From: Ricinus communis
Taxonomy: Eukaryota > Streptophyta > Magnoliopsida > Malpighiales > Euphorbiaceae
Length of the DNA: 64,000 bases
Assembly (NCBI RefSeq): GCF_019578655.1
Contig: NC_063260.1
Span: forward strand, 17,238,001 to 17,302,000
Reading direction: 5' to 3'
The translations under genes and the position numbers were made by a program. How positions within the stretch are numbered: position 1 is the first letter of the stretch; each line of letters opens with the position of its first letter. Under the pieces are notes generated by a model that was not told the DNA's origin, did no database searches, and worked only from the letters and a program-made list of their open reading frames with translations. Of the stretch, positions 45,327-57,390 are shown piece after piece.

Positions 45327-47354
45327 TGTTAGCATTCATTTTCCGAATTTAGATATCAAGAAAATTATAAGAAATTTAATTATGAAAGTTACTGTCTTTC
45401 TTGACTCTCGGAGATTGAGAAGGGGTGAATCCGAGAGAAATAGAATCAATTTGGATCCAATTGATAGAAAAAATAAAGTTTGAAGGGTAAAACAACAGTT
45501 TTCACAAGTTTAGAGACTAAATTGGCAAAATCTTCAAAATTTTTGATCCTTAGAGCCATTCGGCTCTAGATAGAGCCAATTCGCTCTACACAAGCTGATT
45601 GGCTATTTCTCGATTTTCACATTGTTTTATGTGCATTTTCGACTAAAAATGCCAAAAATTTAAAAATAAGCTTTTAAAAGGTATTTGCAATAATTATTGA
45701 GTTCTTTTATATTTTTCGATAATAATTACTTGAAATTAAAAATAAAATCTTTTTTATTTGATATTATTCTTGTATGTGAGAGATAATCATATACTATTTA
45801 TTTTAATAAGTTAATAATTATCAACACCTCTTAGAGTTTTCTAACCCTACTCCTATAAATAGGAGAGTATGGCCTAGGTCTAGGGCTAGCTATACTGATT
45901 GAGCAATAATAAACTCATTTAGTAAGAAGCATCGATACATATAGAGAGAAAACCTTAGGCAACCCACTAAGAAAGAACTCAAAAATTAGGAAACCTATAA
46001 AAAGATCAACAAAAATTTTTAAAAACCCAAAAAGGCAAAACTGAATTTGTATCCTCTCTTTGATTCAACAGCTTTCTTATCTTCCAAGGCTCATAGAACG
46101 ACGATTAACGGTGACAAGCTAAGGGTTCCCCTACATTGACATCATCAATATCTTTCTTTTAATTGTTTTAATTTACTTTTTTCTTTGTATGAAAACATGT
46201 TAGGAAGGTCTTTTTTATGATTACTCTATGTAATCCATATGATTATATTATGATTTCTTTTTTACTGGATATGCAAATCTTATTAGATTTTGAATCTGAT
46301 AATAAGGATACTTAGGGTTTTGAATCTGATTTGATTAGATTTTAAATCTAATTAGATAATTAGATTATATTTCCTTTCCCCTTTTTTTATTATACATGTT
46401 CTAACCTATATCTTTTTCTTCTGTGGATGTAAAAGATTCAATGTTGGGCGCAAAAATAGAGAAAAGACTAAAGGAAACCCCTCCAAGCCTCTAGAGTCGA
46501 TCAGCTCCGTGCCTTATTAGCCAGATTCTCGAGTTTTTAATATATTCTGGCAGTTTCTTGAGTTGTACTTAGTTGTTTAGGATTTTAATTTATTTTTTAT
46601 AGTTGTAAATGGGTTGTAATAGTTAGATTTATTTCCTATCCTTTTATTTTTATTTTTTTTTTATTTGTGATGAATGCCTAAATACATGTTACATGATTGC
46701 CTAATTAAAATTGGACTAATAGAGTTAGGCCTTAAAATTAGACCTGGCATGAAAAACGTTGTCTATTAGCTTAACTAAAATGAAAATTGGGCTTTAACTT
46801 AAATTTAACATAGACCTGGTAGGCTTTTCAATATTTTAATTATAATTGGCTCATATTAGCTTTAAAATCACATAATTGGGCCTTTGCATAAAAAGTAGTC
46901 CATTTAGGTTAAAAACTTGGTAATTAAGAGTATAATTAGTAATTGAGTTAGACTAGGCGGACCCTATACATAATTAAGTAGTAAATTAGGTTAATAACTT
47001 TAAACATGGGTTGGGCTTAATAAAATGGGCTAGACTTAGGTGAATCTCATATATTGTACTGCTTAATGTGTAGAAATATAACTGTTGCACTAAACAATAA
47101 AATTAAAAAAAAAAAGATACATAAATAGGAAAGTTGGCTTTCGGATCCATCTTTGGATTTGTGGCGTAAGCTTCCTTACAGAACCAAAAAATATTATTCA
47201 TTAGTAAAAGTGTCTTGGTGAATTACCCGAGTGGCGACTCTCATCTTCGCGCTAGTCTCTATGATCAGTTAGCGTGTTCTAGATTAGGTTGAAAAGCTTT
47301 GCAGTGTCATAGTTACTAACGACACTTAGCTGCATGCCCAAAACTGCCACCACA
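45327..47354 (+). repeat. 5' LTR of a G2 Ty3/gypsy element
   Basis: It starts TGTTAGCATTCATTTTCCG and ends CCACCACA immediately before a PBS-like sequence. It matches the reverse complement of 27852-30110 along its length and matches 51036-52100 over its 3' half. A GAGCC-motif cluster lies at 45550-45605, and single related motifs lie near 46497. Confidence 0.75.
45550..45605 (+). repeat. GAGCCATTCGGCTC motif cluster in the G2 LTR
   Basis: GAGCCATTCGGCTCT, GAGCCAATTCGCTCT and AGCTGATTGGC occur at about 20 bp spacing, mirroring the cluster at 29755-29855 in the other copy. Confidence 0.65.
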
Positions 47355-47355
47355 G

Positions 47356-47374
47356 TGTCGACTCCACTAGAGAT
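47356..47374 (+). promoter_or_regulatory. PBS of the G2 element (Tat/Ogre type)
   Basis: TGTCGACTCCACTAGAGAT differs at a few positions, mostly transitions, from TGGCGACTCCACTGGGGAC. This supports 45327-47354 being a 5' LTR rather than a solo LTR. Confidence 0.7.
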
Positions 47375-48260
47375 AAGAGAAGTTAATTCCAGTGTATGTT
47401 TGTCTTTAAATTTATTATTTAACGGGTGATTCTTGCATCACTATACTTTCACACATTGCGTATATTGGTCCTATAGCCTCTATGACACCAGTTAGTGGTT
47501 TTTTAGTTCCACTCAAATCCTAGAATTGTGACACTCACTAACCATCACTCTAAGTAATGAGTAAATTTCCTTCGTCACATGGACCCTTTAATAGGGAGAC
47601 GAGCTAAGGAAGTGCACTTTTTACTTGTGGGAGCCTTTTATCCTTACCCAAGACTCAGTTCACGTTAATGACAGTAGTAACCTCCTTTAGGAATCTTGAT
47701 ACTTGCTATTTTGATATGTTTCTCTTTATAAGTATATAAGCTCAAATCTTGGAAAGCCTTGGTCTAAAGACATGTGGAATCAAGTCCCAATCCTAAAATA
47801 TGATGACTTTATACTTATAATGAGAAACATTAACTTATCTGTTTTAAATCTACTTCAAAGAGTTTATGGCATGTACATCAGGCCTACTACCCCCTGTTGG
47901 TAGAAAGCCTAGGCCCAAAATCCTAGGGAAGAAAGACTCACTATGAACCGTGTGTAGGAGCAATAAGGTTGGAAGGATGCTTTGTATATTAATGTGTATG
48001 CTAACCCCTTTTCTTTTTGTCCATATGCATAACACATGCATCATGTATCTCATGTATTATACAAATCATACTAACCCTTTTATTTTTAGCCATATAGACA
48101 CTCCTTTGGGTTGGAGGAGACAAGATAGTGGAAGACTATAGAGGATACCAATCTCATCGAGACTTCAGACCATGTTAGAGCTCCTTGAAAAGCCAAGACA
48201 TCAAGCTTCCGCAAGTGAGACTGAAGTTACATCCAAAATGGCTAATGAAAGAGCTAATGA
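47375..48260 (+). other. Leader of the G2 element
   Basis: There is no coding homology. Short overlapping frames on both strands near 47850-48140 are not credible. Confidence 0.4.
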
Positions 48261-49580
48261 GTAGAATGTTAAGATCCTCAAGAATGTCGTCATCGATGAC
48301 TCAAGGGGTGTGATCTGGAAGGAACTCTAATAGCTTTTGGCCGAGATGGCTGCAAACTAAGCTCCACTTGCTGCTCTAATTGCATTAGCTAATCCTATTG
48401 TTCCCATTGACCCAATTGCAGTTGTAACTAAGATTTTTGTTGTTGCCAATGTTAATGATGAAGACCTTGCTAGAAGATGAGTACCTCAGAATTTATGGAA
48501 CTTTGATGAATATGTGCTGGATCAAGCCAAAAGGGAGACGACCCTTGCCACTATGAAACTGTAAGTGGTTTAAGTGCTAGTATTGACAAGATGCAAGATA
48601 TGCTGGAAATCAAAGGATTGGACCTAACCTATGATTTTGAGAAATTAGTATTGACTGGTGAGGACAAGCTGCCTGCAAAGTTCATGATGCCTATAATGAA
48701 CAAGTTTAACGGGACTAGTGATCTAAAGGTTCATCTAAAGCAATATGTAACCATCATGGGAACTATAGAGCTAAGTAGGACATAAATTGTCAAGTTATTT
48801 GTATTGTACTAGAAGGACCTACTACGAACTAGTATTATAGTATAGAGAAATTCGCCAAAGCTGAATGGCGATCTGTGTAATTCATTTGTTAAATAATATA
48901 ACTATAATACTCGGTTGGAAGTCTCTATTAGAGATCTTGAATCTACCAAATAGAAGCAGAATGAGTCCTTCTCTGATTTCTTGATTAGGTAAAGAAATAA
49001 GGATGGGTTTATGAAGACTAAGCCTTCTAAAAAGGATCAAGTCCATATGGTGGTTTGAAATATTCTTCCTGGTTGGGTCAAAAGGCTTCAGATGATGAAC
49101 CAAGAGACTTTCATAGATCTATATGATGATGGGCTTTATGTCGAGGAAAAAAATGACAAAAGGAAAACTGTGCAAACCGGTGAAAGGCTAAACTATCAGG
49201 CTAGAGGGAGTAGAACTCTAGATGTGAATGTTGTCCAGTAACCGAGGAAGTTTTCCTACTTTAGATAACCTCTCTCAAAGTTCTTTGAGAGGTTAGTACA
49301 TAATGGCTCCAACCAACTACCCTAAGAAAACCACCAAACCCAAATGCACCCGGTTACTAACCTAACACCTATTACAAATTCCACCAAGCTCCCGACCATC
49401 ACACAAACAACTGCATTCGACTGAAACATGAAATTCAAGACCTTATTGATGCTGAAAAACTGATTGACAAAACCAGCCCAGTACTAGAAAAAACCCTCTG
49501 CCAAACTACAATAACAAATATACCACCAAATCAAGTGTCCATGATCACCCCTGACTTCAGTAAATAGGAGGTTATGAACT
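48260..49580 (+). pseudogene. G2 gypsy gag (Tat/Ogre group), decayed
   Basis: The open part 48591-48785 includes KFMMPIMNKFNGTSDLKVHLKQY, equivalent to the F-x-x-P-x-x-x-K-Y-x-G-T...H-L gag signature. Later fragments are QNESFSDFLIRxRNK (48955-49000), KDQVHMVVxNILPGW (49035-49080), FIDLYDDGLYVEE near 49115, and a C-terminal NCIRLKHEIQDLIDAEKL at 49410-49460, which matches the segment before protease in this group. The order is correct but stops and frame changes are many. It would encode the particle protein. Confidence 0.75.
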
Positions 49581-50350
49581 CTTTCTAAAACATATCCTAA
49601 CTTGAGCTATAACTAGAAACTAAGCCATATAGCCCACGAAGAACCTTCACTGAGCTAGGGGCACCACTATCTATGATGTTCCATCACCTAAAATGGAGCT
49701 GGAAGCTTAAGCTCTAATCGCCTAAGAATATCTCTAACCTCACAATGGCTAGTATTATGAGTATCACCAAGCTCTTGGGCATGTGATGGACCAATGCAAC
49801 CGTCTCAAGCACGAGATCTAAGACTTGATTGATTGTGGAGAATAGCAAGTTGACCTACTTACCCGATATGAATGTGAGGATCTATTGCGACAACCCTCGG
49901 GAAAATATAGTTTCAAAGTCTGCTATTCGAAGCCTCCTTCAGCTGACATCCGAATTGAGGACATTGTACCAAGTGGTTGGGGGTCGGAGGATGAAGCAAC
50001 CTATAGGCCTTGTCTTTTGGAGGTTTAGAAAGAAGAAGAAAGAAAGTTGGTCCTAGATATAGACATTTGGTACAATTCCAGAGATGAGTATAAGGTTCAA
50101 GATGTGGATGCAAAAGATATTTGGGCAGATAATGAATCTGATAGAGAAGCCGAGCCAATGGGTAAGAACAATAAGAGTTCAAGAACTAAAGCATGTCGAG
50201 AAAGCTTCTAAAGGTGATAATGGATTACTAGAGCAGTTGAAGAAAGAAAAGAAGACAACTTAATATTTAAGAGTTGGTGATGCATTCATCGAATCACAGA
50301 AGGGCTATAATCTATGCCTTGCTCAATATAAGCATAAGCATAATAGCTAC
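49581..50350 (+). other. Degraded G2 internal sequence, protease region not recognisable
   Basis: A plus frame at 49829-50056 and minus frames opposite show no retropepsin motif. The border to the copia fragment falls in about 50220-50450. Confidence 0.35.
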
Positions 50351-50399
50351 CTCTGAGAAAATGTTCAAATAGGTAACTGATAAAACCACCAAGATGATG

Positions 50400-51035
50400 A
50401 CTTTCTTGGATGAAGATTTACCACTCTATGGAAGATACCATAATAAGGCTCTTTCTATAGCAAAAAGATAATAAAGAAGACCTATTCTCTTCCTTCTCTT
50501 AATCCAAAGGTCAGTTGCCACTACTATATGAAGGTTGGGCATATAAATATCAAATGCAAAATTATGAAGATGCATTTCTTTATAGATGACACTTCTAAAG
50601 CTAACCCCCAAGGACCCAACCTTGTTTGGATAACTAAAACCAAGTGATCTTACTTTCTTTTGTAGGTATGTCTTAAATCTATAAGCATAAATTTGTGGCA
50701 TATTGATAGTAGATATTCAAGGCACGTGATGAGAGATAAGAGCCTCTTTATGAATGTTAAGAAATATGATGGAGGCAAAGCCACATTTGGTAATGATGCT
50801 AAGTGTAAGGTAATTGGCATTGGTTCTATTAGGAAGAACGATTTATGTTCATTAATGATGTTTTCCAAGTTAATGGTTCAAAGCATAATTTATTGAGTAT
50901 AAATCAATTGTGTGATAAAGGTATCTTTGACTCTAATAGATGCCATGTCAATACCTTAGTGGATGATAAAGTAATGTTCAGAGGAGAAAGAAGTAGAATT
51001 ACCTACTGAATTGACCTACACAAAGAGGTAATTAA
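50400..51035 (+). pseudogene. Sirevirus-like copia fragment: zinc knuckle, protease and start of GAG-pre-integrase
   Basis: A gag zinc knuckle CHYYMKVGHINIKC (about 50516-50560) has Tyr in place of the second Cys. It is followed by the linker NPQGPNLVWITKTK. Next is the protease block HIDSRYSRHVMRDKSLF (50696-50746), where the catalytic D-S/T-G has become D-S-R. It continues DGGKATFG, SINQLCDKGIFDS and VMFRGERS up to about 51030. The family is typical of Sirevirus-type copia, unlike the gypsy gag upstream. There is a frameshift near 50840-50885. The fragment stops where G2 LTR homology begins. Confidence 0.78.
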
Positions 51036-52100
51036 ACCTGTTAAATATGATTTTCATGATTAATTCAGTCATTTGTTACTTTACTGCACTTAGGGTTTTT
51101 TTCAATTTAAGGTTTTGATTATTCAATTGACTTCTGTCACTTTTATTTTTAATGTTTTTATCCTATTTTCTTTTATTCTAATATGTGCATGTGAAGTTCG
51201 AATCTAGGGATGTGAATGTACTCACGAACAATGAAAACTAGCCAGAAATCCTAAAGCTGACTAGTTGTTAAAGCCAGTTTTGTTTTTTTAGCGATTTTTG
51301 ATATACTTTTAGTTTTTGTATAGTTTTTAAGTTGTTTCCTTTTTGCAATTGTAGTAGTAGGCGGGTTGTAATAATTAGACTTTACTTTTTATTTTATTTT
51401 ATTTATTTTTATTTATTGTGTTTTAATTAAATATGTGATTATATGATTGATTAATGGGCCACAAAGACTTAGGGTTAAAAATTAATCCAACATGAACTTG
51501 GTAGTCCAATAGGTTAATCAACTCTAACTAGGCCTAAAGTCCCAAAATCTAAGTAGAATTAGCAGGCTTTGACATGTTTAGTTAGGCTTGGACTTAATTA
51601 GAATTATGATCACACTAAATATGCCTCATTATAATAAGTAGTCCACTAGGTCTAAAGGCTAAACATAACATATAATTGGACTGACTAAGTGGGTTACATA
51701 CATAATTGACTAGTAAATTAGGCTAACTATTCTAATACGGGCTGGGCTTAAATAAAAATGGGCTAGATTTTGGTGTATCATGTGTGTTATTTGGCATGCC
51801 TGTGTATAAAGTACTTGCATTTATAGGAAATAATATGTTAAAGAATAAAATTAAACACTAATATACATAATAAGGAAGTTACCTTCTGGATCCATCTCTG
51901 GACTCTGTGGTGTAAACTTTCTTATGGAATCTGAGAAACGCCACTCATTAGTAAAAGTATTCCCGTGATTACCTAGATGGCGACTCCTCTCTCCGTACTA
52001 ATCTCAGTGATTAGTTAGTGTGTTCCCGATTATGTTGAAAATCCTTACAGTGCCATAGTTGCTAAAAACACTTGGGTGCACATCCGAAACCGCCAGCCAC
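51036..52100 (+). repeat. 5'-truncated G2 LTR
   Basis: It aligns to about 46190-47354 of the 5' LTR. Shared landmarks are CATGATTA, GGGTTGTAATA(A/G)TTAGA, GTAGTCCA, GGGCTGGGCTTAA, CTGGATCCATCT, the GGCGACTC segment and the ending AAACCGCCAGCCAC. About 860 bp of the LTR start are missing. No PPT precedes it. The flanks of the pair (ATGAT before 45327, GCTAA after 52100) do not form a TSD. Confidence 0.75.
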
Positions 52101-52544
52101 GCTAATAGAAAATATTCTTAGGATGATAGGAAACGAATATAAAATAGTCTCTTGAAAAAAATATTAAATTAAAAGATAGAGAATGAAATAGGTGCTTTAA
52201 AGACCATTGTAGTATGAGAGGATAATTCCATTAGTGATTGAGTTGATTATTTATATTGATTTTGCATCAAGGTCAAACAAACACATTCATACATGAATTA
52301 AAATTAATTTTATTGATTTCTCTTGGTTATAAATTGATTGACAATTATGAGATCGATTACAAGATTTTAATTGGTTGTCGTCATTACTTAAGGATAAGTA
52401 ACAATTCAAGTATGGAAAATTTGACAATCTAAATCATGAGTATATTTTCATGGTTTTATTGTGCATTTATAGTCATTATATTTGTAATCTTATAGAATTT
52501 TTACTTGATTTAGTTACAAAGTTGTTTATTGTGTGTTTTCAAGG
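52101..52544. other. Spacer, no gene recognised
   Basis: AT-rich sequence between two LTRs. Confidence 0.3.
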
Positions 52545-52689
52545 TATATTGTAATTCCAACTAAATATGAAGCTTTTCAGAGTACAAATCAACTCTTAGT
52601 TCAATTTAGATGGGCATTAGATGTTGAATAAGTGACTTAGGTCACGGAAGGTAGAGTTTTAACATGAATAAGCCTTATAACTAGTTCAA

Positions 52690-52835
52690 GGTAAGAAAAT
52701 GGACAAAGACAAGTCGTGGAACCGATTGAAGAGAGGATAAATCATGGACTTTTGTTGTGAATCAGTTTTATGACCAGTTCATTGAAGAAAGAGCATGAAA
52801 CCCAGTTCATGAACCGGTTGGGGTTTGAAAAGAGC
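52690..52835 (+). repeat. Cluster of AACCGGTT/AACCAGTT-type motifs
   Basis: TGGAACCGATTGAAGA, TGACCAGTTCATTGAAGA, CCCAGTTCATGAACCGGTTGG and related text occur within 145 bp. Some are self-complementary (TTCATGAACCGG). Confidence 0.55.
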
Positions 52836-53079
52836 ATTTTACGCATATTTTGTGTATTTAAATTAAGGCTTTCAAGGGGTTATTAGGTTTATCCTAACCC
52901 TAGAATACATATACTTTGTTTTTGAAAATTTGAGAGGTTAGATAGTTTTGAAAGATATATATACATTATTTTGAAGGAGATCTCAGTTTTGGATACAAGA
53001 TTCAAGAAAGCTTTCTCACTTTCAAGATTCAAAGCAGTATTTACTTTAACTCTTATTTAATCATGTTGTCTTTAGTTTT

Positions 53080-53480
53080 GGGGGGTAAATTATATCGGTA
53101 GTTACCAAACTTTCCACTTTATAATAAAATAGTACCAAACTTTTAATTTGTAAATAAATAGTTGTTAAACTTTAATTTTAATAACACTGATGAATCTTTC
53201 CCGCACACCTAGAGGATAAATTATATAGATGGTCACTACAGTTTACACTTTGCAACAAAAAGGTTACAGAATCTTTGATTTATTATAAAAAATGTACTAT
53301 CCATATATTTTTTAAAATCAAAATTTTATTGTTACAAAGTGTAAAGTTTAGTGACTGCATATATAATTTATCCTCACACCTGTCGAAAAAACTCGTCGGT
53401 ATTACTAAAATTACAAATGTTTTGTACCTTTTCATTATAAAGTGTATAGTTTGATGATTGCCAATGTAATTTACTCAATT
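53080..53480. mobile_element. Outer MITE with inverted repeats and 9 bp TSD-like flanks
   Basis: The left end GGGTAAATTATATCGGTAGT...ACTTTCCACTTTATAATAAAA is matched by the reverse complement of the right end, GAGTAAATTACATTGGCAAT...ACTATACACTTTATAATGAAA, over about 55 bp. Flanks TTTAGTTTT (53071-53079) and TTTAGTTAT (53481-53489) agree at 8 of 9 bases, which suits a Mutator-like element. There is no coding capacity. Confidence 0.7.
53211..53374. mobile_element. Inner MITE nested in the outer MITE
   Basis: This is a 164 bp unit whose ends pair as AGGATAAATTATATAG...CACTACAGTTTACACTTTG and, reverse complemented, AGGATAAATTATATAT...CACTAAACTTTACACTTTG. The flanks on both sides are CACACCT (53204-53210 and 53375-53381). 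Its ends resemble those of the outer element, so both belong to one superfamily. Confidence 0.72.
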
Positions 53481-54120
53481 TTTAGTTATGTTTATTATTT
53501 TATGACTATGAACAACTAAACTCTCACTCTAGAGAGAATGATGTAATTGATTGGTTTTGATTATAGATTCAATATAGAGTTTGTTAATTCTTGATTTATT
53601 CTTCTTTAACTTAGTTTGAATGATTTGATTAGCCACTATAGTATTTTTATTTGAGAATTTTTATGATAAATTGAAAAGAGAAATACATATTTCGATCTAA
53701 GAGAATAAACATAATAAATTAAGTAATGAAATATTTATGTTTGTTGTGATGCAAGAATTATGGTTAATAGGTTTAGTTAGGTAATTGTCATTGAGAATCG
53801 ATAATTTCTTGATTATATACATGTTAATAGCTTGAAAGAAAATTGACATATTTTCAGAGTAATTGCATTCAAGAATAAACTCTAGAATTGATACTATGAT
53901 TAAATCCATCGGGCGAAATCTAGATCTCTAATATTCTAAAATTTGATAATTAATCTGTTTTACTTATTTTCTTAATCTTAATAATTTTCATATAAAATTT
54001 TTAAATTGTTCACATATTTTCGGGAACACAAATAATTAGAGCTATCCTCGTGAAGTCGGTCTTAATTCTGTAATCCTATATTATAGTTGTCTTGTGCACT
54101 TGCAGTTAAAGATTTAAGCA

Positions 54121-55120
54121 ATGAGTAACTATTAATTATTAAAAAGAATATTTTGAAAAAAATACCAATTATTATATATCATTTTTCCTTACATTGTGTT
54201 TAGTTGAAATAAATAACTTTGTAGAATATCAATTATTACAGAGAATATTCTGTAAAAGAATGCCAATTATCTATATATCATTTTTTTCTTACATTATATT
54301 TAGTTAAAATGAATAATTTTGTAGATTCTGTTTTCAAATTCAAAAAATTTTGTATCTAATTGAAGCAAAATTCAATTAAAATTCTAATCTATTAAATACA
54401 TAATATTTATTATATTTAAACTAAATTCTAACATAATAAATAGAATTACAAATTCGATTCCACATTAATAAAAATATATTTTATGAGATTAATTTTATTT
54501 AATTTTTTCTCTCATTTTTATCTCATATCTTCTATCTCTATGAATTTTCTTATTATAAATTATTCATAATAAAATATAATTTTATTTAAAATAAATCTAG
54601 TTATTATTAACACAAAAAATATATGAATTTATTCATAAATAAAATGAATTTCTTAATAATTTTTAAGTAAAAATGATGTTAATGTTTGTTATTTTAATTT
54701 TTAAATAATAGTAGCAAATTTGAGATTTTAGAATTACCAAATATAAAAGTAATTGTGAATCATTAAATAAAAACAATTTAGTCGTGTGCCATAAAAGGAA
54801 AATAGTAAAATAAAAATTATATTTTCTATGAATAAAAGTGCAGTTATTATGAAATTATCTTATAACATAATATTGTTATACCAATCACTTGGGGATTGAA
54901 AACTAAGTACTCAACTTGTATTTTTATAATAAAATTTTATTTTATATAGTAATTTATTGATATTAAATTTACATATGTAATTTACTTTTATTATAATAGT
55001 CTCATATTATTTTATAATTCTCATTTTTTGCAAAATCTAATAAACTAATGTTTTAACATTTTTTTAGTTTTTCAATCTATCGAGTATATCAATTATAAGA
55101 AATCCAATTGTTTTCCATCT
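54121..55120. other. Very AT-rich spacer
   Basis: No gene seen. The phrase AAGAATATT(T/C)TG(A/T)AAAA..TACCAATTAT...TATATATCATTTTT occurs twice (about 54145-54190 and 54240-54290), a small local duplication of about 100 bp period. Confidence 0.4.
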
Positions 55121-55563
55121 TAAAATGATTAACATATAGCTTATTTGGCATCAAAAACAAACATATAGTTCATTGTTTCCATATAAATCTGTATGAAAAA
55201 TATAGACTAATATTGTATTTGGTTGAAATTTATTAAAATTTTATTTTATTTGAGAGAAAAAACACGACGGAAAAAACACAACGGAAAAAATAAAACAGAA
55301 ATAATAAAATTGAAAGAAATATTTTAATATCATAAAATATATTGACTTTAAGATGATTAACATATAGCTTATTTGGCTTCAAAAACAAACATATAGTTCA
55401 TTGCTTCCATATAAATCTGTATGAAAAATATAGACTAATGTTGTATTCGGTTAAAATTTATTAAAATTTTATTTTATTTGAGAGAAAAAACACGACAGAA
55501 AAAACACAACGGAAAAAATAAAATTGAAAGAAATATTTTGATATCATAAAATATATTGACTTA
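55121..55563. repeat. Recent tandem duplication, period 228 bp
   Basis: Unit 1 (55121-55348) and unit 2 (55349-55563) share almost every base, from TAA(A/G)ATGATTAACATATAGC to CATAAAATATATTGACTT. Unit 2 lacks about 13 bp after GGAAAAAATAAAA. Each unit itself contains paired ACACGAC(G/A)GAAAAA and ACACAACGGAAAAA phrases. Confidence 0.92.
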
Positions 55564-56056
55564 CTAATATAGATTATTTTAAAAAATTTGTATATTTTAT
55601 TAAAATTTAATATAATCAATTTCATAATAGTTTTTAAATTTACAAATAATAATTTTATAATTTTATAAATTTTTATAAAATTTAACTAAATATAATATAA
55701 AATTGTTGATAATTTGTGCTGTTGAGGCACAAACATTCGATCACTGCACCACAAAATGTCTCTAAATAATTGGGAACAAATTTTACCTACTTTGCACATA
55801 AATTAACCCAACTTTCCCAAGTCATTTGCTGGGGCAAAGTCAAACAGTTCTAAATATCTTAATGCGCTTATGAGAGTAATGAAATGTGGAAAACAAAGAT
55901 TCCATTATAAAGTAGTACTGTAAACTTTCATGCTGCCACCTTCCCACTTTCTTTAATGGCCTAATTCCTAACAACTAATTCTTTCTGAGTGTTTACAGAC
56001 AAGACAATTAAGCAATTCAAAAATATGAGTGGATCTTTAAATGAATTCTAAGCATT

Positions 56057-56100
<44 letters not shown>

Positions 56101-56900
56101 AAGTGAAAACATGTTTAAAAGTTTTAATTTATATAATAAATGAATTAAATGATAAGAGCATTTATTTTTTTAGAGCGAAAAGTTCTAAATGCGTAAAACT
56201 TTTTTTGGAATTAAAATGATATTTAGTTTTATAATGAATGTAAAAAATAATTATTTTGCTGTTGTATAAGCTTTAGCTTAGTAAAATTTAGTATGAAGAA
56301 AAATATTATATGATGAATAAAATGTAATTAAATGCTTAAAATCTATTTGACTGCTAAGAATCCTCCTAGTATCTGCACCAACCAATATGCTAAATCTACA
56401 AGATTTTTTTCTGAAAAGATCCAGAGTTATCTTTATTTAAGACTTTATCTTTATAGATTTAGGTTGACAAACATTAATAAATTGACTCTATAAGCGTGTT
56501 CCACTTAAGTTGAATTAAATTTCGAATATTAGCCTCAGAGGATTACTTTTATTTGTGCCAATTTTCAGATTTCGACCATATGAAAACTTACATGGTTTAG
56601 AAAGTGGTTTTAATAAGATGTTCAAAGAGATCTTAAAGATTCAACTCATTTTTTAAGGAGCCCAATTTAGTTTGAAAAATATAACAATTTGAGTTTAATT
56701 TTATTTAGATTTTATTATAAAATTTAAGTTAAATTTAAAAAATACATGTTCGATTCGATAATATTCATCAGCTTCTAAACTTGTTATAGATAATATATTA
56801 TATTTAATAATATAGTAAATATATATATTTTCAAATTGAATATTATTAGATAAATTTTTTTTAATTTTTATTTTAAATATATAATTATATTATTGATAAT
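55564..56900. other. AT-rich spacer with a triplet microsatellite
   Basis: 55720-56000 has more even composition and could be host intergenic DNA. (TAA)n of about 42 bp lies at 56056-56097. No exon recognised. Confidence 0.35.
56056..56097. repeat. (TAA)n microsatellite, about 14 units
   Basis: An uninterrupted AAT/TAA trinucleotide run. Confidence 0.95.
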
Positions 56901-57071
56901 ATTAAAGTGTTTTAGTTATATTAGATGTTTATCATTATTGTCCATGGATAAATTTTCTTATGTAAATATAATTATATTTACAGAAAAATTACTTTCTATT
57001 CTCTCTTTATTTTCTTTATTCTTGTATTTTATTTTACAATATTTTTTATTCTTGTTCTTTATTTTATAACA
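56900..57071 (+). repeat. 5' LTR-like end of copia-II
   Basis: The text TAATTATATTTACAGAAAAATTACTTTC, then repeated TTTATTCTTGT-type pyrimidine phrases ending in ATAACA, is typical of one plant copia LTR type that is followed by CATTATCAGTACGA. The left end is not resolved. Confidence 0.5.
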
Positions 57072-57085
57072 CATTATCAGTACGA
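57072..57085 (+). promoter_or_regulatory. PBS-like segment of copia-II
   Basis: CATTATCAGTACGA resembles CGTTATCAGCACGA, which follows the 5' LTR in many plant copia elements. Both differences are transitions. Confidence 0.5.
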
Positions 57086-57390
57086 TTGGTTAAATAAGAT
57101 TCAAGATAGAGCGACCTCTTTTCCTTTTATATATTTTTTCTAAAAATTGCATGAGGCTATACTCTATCTTTGTTGAATTCATTATTGAATTCGCAACGAT
57201 CCATTTTGCTAGTTCTAATGAGTATGCATAACCCATTTTTTTATTTTGTTTTCATGACTTAAATTTCTACTAAATTCCTTTTATATGCATATTTTCTAGG
57301 ATTATAGTTTTAATTTATTTCTATATTATTTGATTTATTTATTTATTATAGATATGTTATCTGATATTAGTTAATGTTAATTAATTTTTA

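Larger units (their letters stand above)
52545..54120 (+). repeat. Gypsy-type LTR carrying nested MITEs (approximate left end)
   Basis: The 3' end reads CCTCGTGAAGTCGGTC...TTGTGCACTTGCAGTTAAAGATTTAAGCA, a decayed form of the ...TTCGACC...CGTACACTTGCG... ending of gypsy LTRs. The 5' part contains repeated TGAACCGGTT-type motifs (52690-52830). No PBS follows 54120. The 53080-53480 segment is a later insertion. Confidence 0.5.
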
